From Lichenicoccus sp965213775 (lineage in GTDB: Bacteria; Pseudomonadota; Alphaproteobacteria; Acetobacterales; Acetobacteraceae): DNA of 64,000 bases. Positions within the stretch are counted from its first letter, which is position 1, and every line of letters begins with the position of its first letter. The stretch lies in contig CBDCAC010000004.1 of NCBI GenBank assembly GCA_965213775.1, positions 1,054,001-1,118,000 of the forward strand. Direction: 5' to 3'. Shown here piece after piece: positions 53,880 to 63,508 of the stretch. Under the pieces are notes generated by a model. The model worked only from the letters and a program-made list of their open reading frames with translations, was not told the DNA's origin and did not search any database. The position numbers and the translations under genes were made by a program.

Positions 53880-53935
53880 AGGATCGGGGCCCGGGGCCGC
53901 CGGCCCCAGCGGGTCAAGGGCAGAGCCCTTGGCTG
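53880..53935. repeat. GC-rich palindromic element, copy 3, inverted
   Basis: Reads GGGGCCGCCGGCCCCAGCGG then GTCAAGGGCAGAGCCC, the reverse orientation of the copy at 39650-39705. It lies between the SH3 gene start and the DsrE stop, with a TTGAAAACC-like AT-rich stretch on its left. Another weaker palindromic half (AAAGGCAAGCCTTT, about 53851-53864) is adjacent. Confidence 0.65.
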
Positions 53936-53952
53936 ACTTGCTCGGCAGCCCG

Positions 53953-54339
53953 CTAGAACGAGAGCAGCTGCGCCCCCGCCATGTCGGCCAGGAAGGTCGC
54001 GATGCCGGCGACCGCGACCGCGTCGAGCAGTGCTGCGCGCCCGATCGCCTCTCCCCGCATCGCCGCCTCGCAGGCCAGCAGCCTGACCTCGAGCGACAGC
54101 GCCGCCTCGCGCAGCACCTCCAGGCCGGCGACGCCGCGCCCGACCAGCACCGCGTCGTGCGCCGCGCCCTCGAGGCCGCCCCAGTCCCGGCACAGCGCGC
54201 GCAGGCCGGCGCCGGTCGCGAACAGCGTCACCGGCCGGTCCATCGCCGCCGCCCCGGCGGCGAAGCCGAAGGCGGCGTGCGCCGCGGCGTGGGTGCCGCC
54301 GAGCAGGACCAGCCCCAGCGGCGGCCGCTCAGCGCGCAT
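53953..54339 (-). CDS. DsrE/DsrF-like sulfur-relay family protein
   Basis: A 128-residue protein of the DsrE/TusD fold, in the part of the family without a proven role. Visible features are PLGLVLLGGTHAAAHAAFGF at the N-terminus, RPVTLFATGAGLRAL in the middle and RLLACEAAM with the conserved Cys where sulfur carriers bind persulfide. Its start overlaps the end of the ThiF/MoeB-like gene by 11 bases, which ties its synthesis to that sulfur-activating enzyme. It might deliver or accept sulfur for the same reaction. Cytoplasmic. Confidence 0.8.
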   Translation of the reverse strand: MRAERPPLGLVLLGGTHAAAHAAFGFAAGAAAMDRPVTLFATGAGLRALCRDWGGLEGAAHDAVLVGRGVAGLEVLREAALSLEVRLLACEAAMRGEAIGRAALLDAVAVAGIATFLADMAGAQLLSF

Positions 54340-55123
54340 GGGCGGACAGGTCGTGCAGGCTGCGGCCGGCGCCGCAGCCGGCGCAGGCCGGATCGGGGGC
54401 CACCCGTATGGTGGTGAAGCGCATGTCCAGCGCGTTCCACAGCAGCAGGCGTCCGGCCAGCGTCTCGCCGATGCCGGCGAGCTCCTTGATCACCTCGGTC
54501 GCCTGCAGGGTGCCCATCACGCCGGTCACCGCACCCAGCACCCCGGCCTCGGCGCAGGAGGGAACCTGACCGGGAGCCGGAGCCTGCGGATAGAGACAGC
54601 GGTAGCAGGGACCGCCAAGGTGCGGCCGGAAGGTGGCGAGCTGGCCCTCGAAGCGCAGCACCGCGGCGGAGACCAGGGTGCGCTCGGCGAGCACGCAGGC
54701 ATCGCCGACCAGGTAGCGGGTGGCGAAGTTGTCGCTGCCGTCGCAGACCAGGTCGTAGTCGCGCACCAGCGCCATCGCGTTGCCGGCATCGAGGCGCACG
54801 GCATGCGCCCGCACCTCGATCTCCGGGTTGATCGCCAGCATCGCGTCGCGCGCGGAATCGACCTTGCGGCTGCCGATGCGCGCGGTGGCGTGGGCGATCT
54901 GGCGCTGCAGGTTGGACAGCTCCACCACGTCGTCATCGACCAGACCGATCGTGCCGACGCCGGCCGCCGCCAGGTATAGCGCCAGCGGCGCCCCGAGGCC
55001 GCCGGCGCCGAGCACCAGCACGCGGCCGCGGCGGAGCCTCTCCTGCCCGATGCCGCCCATCTCGGCGAGCAGGATGTGCCGCGAGTAGCGGTGGATCTCG
55101 GCCTCGGAAAAATCAAGTTCCAT
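54329..55123 (-). CDS. HesA/MoeB/ThiF family adenylyltransferase
   Basis: A 264-residue E1-like enzyme that adenylates the C-terminus of a small sulfur-carrier protein (MoaD, ThiS or similar). The nucleotide motif is VLVLGAGGLGAPLALYLAAA, followed by IGLVDDDVVELSNLQRQI and DYDLVCDGSDNFATRYLVGD. A structural zinc site is formed by PCYRCLYP and ACAGCGAG. An active Cys region lies before (AEAGVLGAVTGVMGTLQA). The start at 55123 fits the family's opening ELDFSEAEIHRYSRHILL. There is no rhodanese domain; a DsrE-like protein follows with an 11-base overlap. Whether it serves molybdopterin (needed by the Mo enzyme at 40.6-44.3 kb) or thiamine cannot be told. Confidence 0.92.
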   Translation of the reverse strand: MELDFSEAEIHRYSRHILLAEMGGIGQERLRRGRVLVLGAGGLGAPLALYLAAAGVGTIGLVDDDVVELSNLQRQIAHATARIGSRKVDSARDAMLAINPEIEVRAHAVRLDAGNAMALVRDYDLVCDGSDNFATRYLVGDACVLAERTLVSAAVLRFEGQLATFRPHLGGPCYRCLYPQAPAPGQVPSCAEAGVLGAVTGVMGTLQATEVIKELAGIGETLAGRLLLWNALDMRFTTIRVAPDPACAGCGAGRSLHDLSAHAR

Positions 55124-55208
55124 GCGATTTACAGGGTGCGCTCGAAGCCTCGCCTCAGCTACTATCAACACGTCGTGAGTTTGCCTTGACGCGGATGGAG
55201 GTTCGGCA

Positions 55209-55796
55209 ATGCTCGCCGCAACACAGGAGCCGCCTCGCATGCACAGGCCGGTACGTGAGTCCGCCAGCCGCCGCCGGGTCGCCCAGGTCAGCGTCGGCGC
55301 GATGGCGGCGGCCTGCCTGCTCTACCTGGCATCGCCGTTCGCGACGCTGTGGACGATGGGTGTCGCGCTGCAGCGTCACGACGACGCCGCCCTGTGCGCC
55401 TCGCTCGACTGGAAGCTGGTGCGCAGCGGGCTGAAGGACTCGCTCGGCCTGCGGCCGCCGGTGCAGCGGGTCAGCCAGCAGGACGATCTGCCCGGCTTCG
55501 GCGAGTCGTTCGCGACCGGCGTGGCGTCGAGCATGATCGACGACGACATCACCCCCGAGCGGCTCGATGCGATGCTGAGCGCGCCTGCGATGCAGGGTCA
55601 CGGCGCGGCGGGCTTGCCGCGCGGGTTCTTCGTCTCCCCCACGCGCTTCCGCGCCGAAATACGCATGAGCGGGGAGCCGCCGGTTGAGATCAGCATGCGG
55701 ATCGAGAAGTGGCGCTGGAAGATCACCCGGATCCGGCTGCCGGCGGACATGCTGACGCCGCCCGCCACCACCCATCTGGCGAGCGCCAGGAGCTGA
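55209..55796 (+). CDS. DUF2939-like membrane-anchored protein
   Basis: A 195-residue protein with one N-terminal hydrophobic segment (AMAAACLLYLASPFATLW, about residues 31-48). After it comes a compact domain of the DUF2939 pattern: MGVALQRHDDAALCASLDWK, then VRSGLKDSLGLRPP and RFRAEIRMSGEPPVEISMRI. The segment serves as a signal anchor; the domain is probably periplasmic. Function unknown in the family. It is convergent with the epimerase gene. The start could also be the second ATG ten codons later. Confidence 0.72.
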   Translation: MLAATQEPPRMHRPVRESASRRRVAQVSVGAMAAACLLYLASPFATLWTMGVALQRHDDAALCASLDWKLVRSGLKDSLGLRPPVQRVSQQDDLPGFGESFATGVASSMIDDDITPERLDAMLSAPAMQGHGAAGLPRGFFVSPTRFRAEIRMSGEPPVEISMRIEKWRWKITRIRLPADMLTPPATTHLASARS

Positions 55797-55809
55797 GGCG
55801 GAGCCGGCC

Positions 55810-56976
55810 TCAGCCGTCGGCGAGGCGCAGCAGATCCTCGAACGCCACCACCAGGTGGTAGAGCGTGCTGGCCGGCACCACGTCCGACCGCGGCTCGCCG
55901 CCGGCATCGAACTGGTCGATCCACAGCCCCGGGACCTGGGTCGCGAGATAGTTGTCCAGCAGCATGTCGGTCACCCGCGCCGCGTCCGCGTAGGCGCCGT
56001 TGGCCAAGTGCGCCTTGATCAGCTCGGTCTGCGGCCAGGTGCGACGGGTGCGGCGCAGGGCGCGGCCGGACTTGCTGCACTCGTCGATGGCGAAGCCGTC
56101 GGCGCCGATGCCGTGGCGCAGCCCGAACCGGTACAGCGCGAGGGCCTGGGCACGGTAGTCCCGGCCGCCGGCGTCGGCGAGGCGATGCAGCAGCCATGAC
56201 CATTCGAAATGATGCCCCGGCTCCACCGACTCGCCGCTCTGGCCCGCGGCGAGGACCAGGTCGCGGGTGAAATACTCGCCCAGCGTGCCCGCCTCGTGGT
56301 CGAAGAAGCGGCTCTCGAACAGCGCCGCGATCCGCTCGGCCCGCTCCAGCCAGTGCCGGCCTGGCTTGCCCTTCTCGACGCCGACCTCGTGCAGGGCGAG
56401 CATCGACTCCATCAGGTGCATGTGCGGGTTGGAGCGGCGCGGCAGCGAGGCGGGCAGGCCCTCCAGGTAGCCGCCCGCCTTCGGGTCGGCGATGCTGGCA
56501 TCGAGGAAGGCCATCGTGCGCTCGGCGAGGATCCCGGCCTGCTCGAAGCCCATCCGGCGCGCCGCCGCCAGCCCGAACAGCACGAAGGCCTGGTCGTAGG
56601 TGTCGCGCAGCGTGTCGAGCGGCTCGCCGTCCGGGGTCAGCATGTGGATCCAGCCCGGCTTGCCGTCCGGACCCCAGCAGCGCGCCTCCATCGCCGGCAG
56701 CGCCCGCGCGATCGCCTCGCGCGCCGCCTCGTGGCCGGCGGCGAGTGCGCGGGAGAACGCGAACAGCTGTCGCCCCTGCACGCGGGTGCGGCGACAGGCG
56801 GTGAGGTCGGGGCGGCCGGCGAAGTCGAGCTGCTCGAAGAACAGCCCGTCGCGGTCGATGCCGTGGGCGATCCAGAGCGGCCAGGCGGCCTGGTTCAGCC
56901 AGTGCCGCACCCGCAGTGCGGCGCCGCGCAACGCATCGGTCGGGCTACGCGCGGCATCCCCTGGCTCGATCATCAT
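55810..56976 (-). CDS. AGE family epimerase/isomerase
   Basis: A 388-residue (alpha/alpha)6-barrel enzyme of the N-acylglucosamine 2-epimerase family, which interconverts sugars (mannose/fructose, N-acetylglucosamine/N-acetylmannosamine, cellobiose). Conserved parts include RTRVQGRQLFAFSRALA, LRDTYDQAFVLFGLAA, RRSNPHMHLMESMLALHEV, EPGHHFEWSWLLHRLAD and RRTRRTWPQTELIKAH. His residues in PHMHLME and PGHHFEW are the usual catalytic bases. The PHMHLMEA-like stretch resembles mannose isomerase (YihS/ManA-like) more than the GlcNAc enzyme. Single gene, convergent with DUF2939 and divergent from the radical-SAM gene. Confidence 0.9.
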   Translation of the reverse strand: MMIEPGDAARSPTDALRGAALRVRHWLNQAAWPLWIAHGIDRDGLFFEQLDFAGRPDLTACRRTRVQGRQLFAFSRALAAGHEAAREAIARALPAMEARCWGPDGKPGWIHMLTPDGEPLDTLRDTYDQAFVLFGLAAARRMGFEQAGILAERTMAFLDASIADPKAGGYLEGLPASLPRRSNPHMHLMESMLALHEVGVEKGKPGRHWLERAERIAALFESRFFDHEAGTLGEYFTRDLVLAAGQSGESVEPGHHFEWSWLLHRLADAGGRDYRAQALALYRFGLRHGIGADGFAIDECSKSGRALRRTRRTWPQTELIKAHLANGAYADAARVTDMLLDNYLATQVPGLWIDQFDAGGEPRSDVVPASTLYHLVVAFEDLLRLADG

Positions 56977-57148
56977 TTCCGCCCCCGGAGTGAAGGAGAT
57001 CGCTTGGATCTTGCAATGTTGTCCCTACTTGCACAGGCGGTCGCGAACTGTCGAGACCGCAGGCGTTACTCCGGAGCACGTTGCGCGGACTGGATGGCTT
57101 GCTCGCAAAGTGGTTGCGCATCCTGGAACAATACCGGAACATAGCCGC

Positions 57149-58378
57149 GTGGACCTTCTCAAGAAGCTCGAGATCCTGGCCGACGCCGCCAAGTACGACG
57201 CCTCCTGCGCGTCGAGCGGCACCGCCAAGCGCGACAGCCTGGGCGAGAAGCAGGGGGTCGGCTCGACCGAGGGCATGGGCATCTGCCACGCCTACGCGCC
57301 GGACGGGCGCTGCATCTCGCTGCTCAAGATCCTGCTGACCAATTCCTGCCTGTACGAGTGCGCGTACTGCATCAACCGCGCCTCGTCGAACGTGCAGCGG
57401 GCGCGCTTCACCGTCGACGAGGTGGTGCGCCTGACGCTGGGCTTCTACCGGCGCAACTGCATCGAGGGGCTGTTCCTGTCGTCGGGCATCATCCGCTCGC
57501 CCGACTACACCATGGAGCAGGTGATCGGGGTGGCCCGCACCCTGCGCGAGCAGCACGGCTTCCGCGGCTACATCCATCTCAAGACGATCCCCGACGCCGA
57601 CCCGCTGCTGCTGCAGGAGGCCGGCCGCTGGGCCGACCGGCTCTCGATCAACGTCGAGCTGCCCACCGAGCAGGGGCTGACCGACTTCGCCCCGGAGAAG
57701 GACATGGGTGGCATACGCCGCTCGATGGGACGCATCCGGCTCGGCATCGACGCCGCGCGCGAGAAGACCCGGCCGGGACGCGCCCGCCCCGCCCGCTTCG
57801 CGCCGGCCGGGCAGTCGACGCAGATGATCGTCGGCGCCGATGCCAGCTCCGACCGCACCATCCTGCGCGCCAGCACCAACCTCTACGGCGCCTACGGGCT
57901 GCGCCGGGTGTACTACTCGGCGTTCTCGCCGATCCCGGACGCCTCGTCGGCGCTGCCGGCGCGCCCGGCGCCGCTGCTGCGCGAGCACCGGCTGTATCAG
58001 GCGGACTGGCTGCTGCGCTTCTACGGCTTCGGCGTCGAGGAGCTGACCACCGACGCCGCGGGCAACCTCGACCTGGAGCGCGACCCCAAGCTCGCCTGGG
58101 CGCTGCTGCACCGGGAGAGGTTCCCGGTCGACGTCAACCGCGCCGACCGCGAGTCGCTGCTGCGGGTGCCGGGGTTCGGGGTGAAGTCGGTGGACCGGAT
58201 CATCGGCGCGCGCCGGCACCGCCGCCTGCGCATGGACGACCTGGCGCGGCTGCGGCTGTCGCTGGCGGCGGTGGCGCCCTTCATCGTCGCCGCCGATCAC
58301 GCGCCGCGCGGCGAACTCGACAGCGCGCGGCTGGCCGCGCGGCTGAGCAGGAAACCGGCGCAGCTCTCCCTGCTTTGA
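57149..58378 (+). CDS. Putative DNA modification/repair radical SAM protein
   Basis: A 409-residue radical-SAM enzyme. The [4Fe-4S] motif is CLYECAYCINRASSNVQRAR, and a helix-hairpin-helix DNA-binding element is near the C-terminus (LRVPGFGVKSVDRIIGARRH). The family is defined with the partner encoded next and is believed to act on DNA, but no reaction has been proved to my knowledge. The start is a GTG at 57149 (VDLLKKLEILADAAKYD) since no ATG precedes the conserved N-terminus. It is followed after six bases by a UdgX-type protein, forming a two-gene operon. Cytoplasmic. Confidence 0.88.
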   Translation: MDLLKKLEILADAAKYDASCASSGTAKRDSLGEKQGVGSTEGMGICHAYAPDGRCISLLKILLTNSCLYECAYCINRASSNVQRARFTVDEVVRLTLGFYRRNCIEGLFLSSGIIRSPDYTMEQVIGVARTLREQHGFRGYIHLKTIPDADPLLLQEAGRWADRLSINVELPTEQGLTDFAPEKDMGGIRRSMGRIRLGIDAAREKTRPGRARPARFAPAGQSTQMIVGADASSDRTILRASTNLYGAYGLRRVYYSAFSPIPDASSALPARPAPLLREHRLYQADWLLRFYGFGVEELTTDAAGNLDLERDPKLAWALLHRERFPVDVNRADRESLLRVPGFGVKSVDRIIGARRHRRLRMDDLARLRLSLAAVAPFIVAADHAPRGELDSARLAARLSRKPAQLSLL

Positions 58379-58384
58379 GAGCGG

Positions 58385-59851
<1,467 letters not shown>

Positions 59852-59946
59852 CCAAGCCGATAACGCAATGTTCTTGACCGGCCCGGCACTTTCCTCCACA
59901 TGGACCCGCTAGCGCGGCCGCCCACGGGTCGCCCGGAAGGATCAGC

Positions 59947-61134
59947 ATGCGCGACAAGGGCGATTTCCTGTTTACCTCCGAATCCGTGTCCGAAGGACAT
60001 CCGGACAAGGTCGCGGACCGGATCAGCGATACCGTCCTCGACACCTACCTGCGCGCCGATCCGGAGGCGCGCGTCGCCTGCGAGACGCTGGTCACCACCA
60101 ACCGCATCGTGCTGGCCGGCGAGGTGCGCGGCGCCGACACGGTGACCGGCGAGGATCTGGAACGCGCGGTGCGCGACGCGGTGCACGATATCGGCTACGA
60201 TCAGAAGGGTTTCTCCTGGCGCGCCGCCGAGTTCCACAACTATCTGCACGCGCAGTCCGCCGACATCGCGGTCGGTGTCGACAGCGCCGGCAACAAGGAC
60301 GAGGGTGCCGGCGACCAGGGCATCATGTTCGGCTTCGCCACCCGCGAGACGCCGACCCTGATGCCGGCCCCACTCTATTACGCACACGGAATACTCCATC
60401 GCATCAACCAGCTCCGCAAAGCGGGCGATGCGCGCGGTCGCGGCCTGCTGCCCGACGCCAAGAGCCAGGTTACGCTGCATTATGTCGACGGCGTTCCGAT
60501 CGGGGCGACCAGCATCGTGATCTCGACCCAGCACGAGGAGCAGCTGCCGCAGCCGGCGATCCGCGAGACGCTCGGCGGCATCGTGCGCGAGGTGCTGCCC
60601 GAGGGCTGGATGTGCCCCGACGACGGCTTCTACGTGAATCCGACCGGCATCTTCGTGATCGGCGGCCCGGACGGGGATGCCGGCCTGACCGGGCGCAAGA
60701 TCATCGTCGACACCTATGGCGGCGCCGCACCGCACGGCGGCGGCGCGTTCAGCGGCAAGGATCCGACCAAGGTCGATCGTTCCGCGGCCTATGCCTGCCG
60801 CTACCTCGCCAAGAACATCGTGGCCGCCGGACTCGCGGAACGCTGCACGCTGCAGATCTCGTACGCGATCGGCGTGTCGCATCCGCTCTCGGTCTATGTC
60901 GACCTGCATGAGACCGGGCACGACGTGGACGAGGCGCGCCTGGGCAAGGTGCTGCGCGAGGTGATGGACCTGACCCCGCGCGGCATCCGCCGCCATCTCC
61001 GCCTCAACCGGCCGATCTACGCGCAGAGCTCCGCCTACGGCCATTTCGGCCGCACCCCGGATGCCGCGCGCGACGACTTCACCTGGGAGCGCACCGACCT
61101 CGCCGACACGCTGCGCGGCGCCTTCAACCGTTGA
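59947..61134 (+). CDS. metK: S-adenosylmethionine synthase
   Basis: Makes S-adenosylmethionine from methionine and ATP; 395 residues, tetrameric cytoplasmic enzyme. Landmarks are SESVSEGHPDKVADRISDTV, the ATP-binding GAGDQGIMFGFATRET, the later VIGGPDGDAGLTGRKIIVDT and GGGAFSGKDPTKVDRSAAYA. The ATG has an AAGGA site 5-10 bases upstream. The last codons overlap the trmB start by four bases. The product also supplies the radical-SAM enzyme, methyltransferase and TrmB nearby. I found no recognisable riboswitch in the 96-base leader. Confidence 0.98.
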   Translation: MRDKGDFLFTSESVSEGHPDKVADRISDTVLDTYLRADPEARVACETLVTTNRIVLAGEVRGADTVTGEDLERAVRDAVHDIGYDQKGFSWRAAEFHNYLHAQSADIAVGVDSAGNKDEGAGDQGIMFGFATRETPTLMPAPLYYAHGILHRINQLRKAGDARGRGLLPDAKSQVTLHYVDGVPIGATSIVISTQHEEQLPQPAIRETLGGIVREVLPEGWMCPDDGFYVNPTGIFVIGGPDGDAGLTGRKIIVDTYGGAAPHGGGAFSGKDPTKVDRSAAYACRYLAKNIVAAGLAERCTLQISYAIGVSHPLSVYVDLHETGHDVDEARLGKVLREVMDLTPRGIRRHLRLNRPIYAQSSAYGHFGRTPDAARDDFTWERTDLADTLRGAFNR

Positions 61135-61862
61135 ACGAGGGCCGGCCTGTCCCGGGACAGGTCGCGCCACCGACGGTCAAGCCCGCCCCTGCCCGGCTCT
61201 ACGGGCGGCAGCGCAGCCATCCGCTGCGCCCGCGCCAGCAGCGGCTGCTCGACCTCACCCTGCCGCGGCTGCGCTTCGAGATGCGCCACGCCGCCACGCC
61301 GCGGGCGGCGTTCGACCGGCCGCCCTCGCAGCTCTGGCTCGAGGTCGGCTTCGGCGGCGGCGAGCACAGCCTGGCGCAGCAGGCGGCCCACGCGGATGTC
61401 GGCCTGATCGCCTGCGAGGTGTTCGAGAACGGTCTGTGCTCGCTGCTGACCCGGCTGGTGCCCGACGGCGCGGAGGCGACGGCGCCGCTGCCCGGCCTGC
61501 TGCGGCTATGGGACGACGATGCGCGCCTCCTGCTGCAGGCGCTGCCGGAGGCCTGCCTCGACCGGATGTTCCTGCTGTTTCCCGATCCCTGGCCGAAGGC
61601 GCGTCACGCCAAGCGGCGCTTCGTGCACCCGCAGACGCTGCCGCTGGTCGCCAGCCGCCTGCGGCCGGGAGCGGTGTGGCGGATCGCCAGCGACGATCCG
61701 ACCTATCAGGACTGGGTGACGCAGGTGATGGCGGCGCAGAGCCTGTTCGCATCCGACCCGCCGGCGCGCGGCCGGCCACCGGACTGGCCGCCGACACGCT
61801 ACGAGGCCAAGGCGCTCGCCGCCGGCCGCAGCCCGCTGTACTGGAGCCTCACCCGCCGCTGA
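61131..61862 (+). CDS. trmB: tRNA (guanine-N7-)-methyltransferase
   Basis: Methylates guanine-46 of tRNA using S-adenosylmethionine; 243 residues. Elements are the N-terminal LYGRQRSHPLRPRQQRLLD, SAM-binding WLEVGFGGGEHSLAQQAAHA, the following ACEVFENGLCSLL, the catalytic MFLLFPDPWPKARHAKRRFV and the tRNA-binding WPPTRYEAKALAAGR. The ATG overlaps the metK stop in ATGA, so its synthesis is coupled to SAM supply. Cytoplasmic. Confidence 0.95.
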   Translation: MNEGRPVPGQVAPPTVKPAPARLYGRQRSHPLRPRQQRLLDLTLPRLRFEMRHAATPRAAFDRPPSQLWLEVGFGGGEHSLAQQAAHADVGLIACEVFENGLCSLLTRLVPDGAEATAPLPGLLRLWDDDARLLLQALPEACLDRMFLLFPDPWPKARHAKRRFVHPQTLPLVASRLRPGAVWRIASDDPTYQDWVTQVMAAQSLFASDPPARGRPPDWPPTRYEAKALAAGRSPLYWSLTRR

Positions 61863-61975
61863 GGCATCGCGCCGGCGGGCGATCGGGCGCTCACCCGGCC
61901 CCTGTGATATAGCTCGCTGCTGCAAATCCGGACGCCCCCTGGGGCAGGCGCGTCGTCGAGACGGGAGAAGTCCTA

Positions 61976-63499
61976 GTGTTCTCGTACAAGCACGTCATCG
62001 CGGATCCCGTGTTCCAGTGCGACCATGCCTGGTATCTGCGCGTCGGCGGCAGGGACGCGGTGCTGCTCAAGCACCTGAGCGGCGCGCCGATCAAGGCCTT
62101 CTCCGAAGGCTGGTTTCCGGTGTTCGTCTATACCGGGCTGGGTTGCATGCACCTGCTCGCGCTGGCGTCGGGCAGCACGCGGGCGACCTGGCTGCTGTCA
62201 CCCGACGGCAGGCGGCTGGGAGACAAGCTCGCGGACCTGACGGCCGATCAGCGAGCCATGCTGCGTCGGGCGGTCCGCTCGCGTGGCCCGGCGCCGGCCG
62301 ACTGGCTGGTCGGCGACGGCCTGCAGCTCATCGAGCCGCTGCTGCTGCGCGACATACTGGATCTCGCCGCAGCAACGGACCGCGCCGCGGCCTCCGCTCG
62401 CGCGGTGGTGCCGGCGCGGACGGCCGCCATGCTGGGGGCCCCGCACGACCTGCGGCCTCATCTGCAGTTCCGCCCGGGTGACCGCACCCTGCTGCTTGAG
62501 GAAGGCTGGTCGGTCGAGGATGATCGCTGCCGCGCCACCGGCGGGCTCAGCACGGCGCGGGGCGGCATCATCGAACCCGCATCGCGCCATCTGCTGACGC
62601 TCTCGCTGCGGCCTGCGGGGCGGGACGCCGCGACGGACGAGCAGGGTGCGGTCGAGCTCGAGGTCGAGGTCAATGGCCGCCCGCTCGGCCTCGTCCGGCT
62701 CGACCCCAGATGGCAGGGCGAGGGTGCGGTTCTTGCCTTCTGGCTGCCGCCCGACCTGATCAACGGCCGGCCGTTCGAGATCGCGTTCCGTCACTCGGAG
62801 GAGTTCCTGCTGGAGAGCCTGAGGATCGAGCAGGGCCGCGTTCTGGCCGACGAGCCTCTGACCCCGGAGGCGTTGATGTTGCGCTTCGAGAACATCGGCG
62901 ACAATTGCGAGTTCGGCCTCGTGCAGCGCCACTTCCGGGCCGATCCGGTGGGGCTGCTGCGTTTCGCCGGGCTGCGCAATCCCGGCCGCCTGATCCGATT
63001 CCTGACCGACAGGTTCGGCCGCTTCGGCGAGCCGGGCATGCTCGGCGCGCAGGTCATCGGCAGCGAATATTTCATCATCGATAAGATCTACGACATCTCC
63101 TACCACACCTTCAGGGACCGGCGCGAGGCGACGCCCGACGAGGTGATCGGCGAGAACGAGGTCAAGCTCGGATACCTGAAGCGCAAGTTCATCGAGGATC
63201 TCGAGGACGGCGACAAGATCATGGTCTACAAGCGCGTCGTGACCGACGACGTGCACGAGATCATCGCGCTGCACGCGGCGCTGAACGGTTTCGGCACCGT
63301 CAACAAGCTGCTCTGGGTCACGCAGGCCGACGCGCGGCACGCGCCCGGCGATGTCGAGTGGGTGGGCGACCGGCTGCTCAAGGGCTATGTCGGCAGGATC
63401 TCGCTGACCAACGCGCATGACTACGACGCCGATGTCTGGCTGCTCCTGTGCCGCAACGCGCTGACCGCGTTCGACGCACTGGAGCCTTCGAGACGATGA
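61976..63499 (+). CDS. Large uncharacterised protein with a conserved C-terminal domain
   Basis: A 507-residue protein I cannot name. The N-terminal half (residues 1-290) is mixed alpha/beta without a known motif. The C-terminal 190 residues contain a conserved block: LRFENIGDNCEFGLVQRHFR, GLLRFAGLRNPGRLIRFLTD, YDISYHTFRDRREATPDE, LKRKFIEDLEDGDKIMVYKR and LTNAHDYDADVWLLLCRNAL. This block recurs in alphaproteobacterial proteins, sometimes fused to glycosyltransferase-like parts, and I know of no function. GTG at 61976 is preceded by a GGGAGAAG ribosome site. No signal peptide. The 113-base gap before it may hold its promoter. Confidence 0.7.
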   Translation: MFSYKHVIADPVFQCDHAWYLRVGGRDAVLLKHLSGAPIKAFSEGWFPVFVYTGLGCMHLLALASGSTRATWLLSPDGRRLGDKLADLTADQRAMLRRAVRSRGPAPADWLVGDGLQLIEPLLLRDILDLAAATDRAAASARAVVPARTAAMLGAPHDLRPHLQFRPGDRTLLLEEGWSVEDDRCRATGGLSTARGGIIEPASRHLLTLSLRPAGRDAATDEQGAVELEVEVNGRPLGLVRLDPRWQGEGAVLAFWLPPDLINGRPFEIAFRHSEEFLLESLRIEQGRVLADEPLTPEALMLRFENIGDNCEFGLVQRHFRADPVGLLRFAGLRNPGRLIRFLTDRFGRFGEPGMLGAQVIGSEYFIIDKIYDISYHTFRDRREATPDEVIGENEVKLGYLKRKFIEDLEDGDKIMVYKRVVTDDVHEIIALHAALNGFGTVNKLLWVTQADARHAPGDVEWVGDRLLKGYVGRISLTNAHDYDADVWLLLCRNALTAFDALEPSRR

Positions 63500-63508
63500 A
63501 ACGATGCG

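Noticed and set aside
59852..59946. SAM-responsive riboswitch in the metK leader
   Set aside because: I compared it by eye with SAM-II and SAM/SAH core motifs and found neither; only a normal ribosome site is evident.
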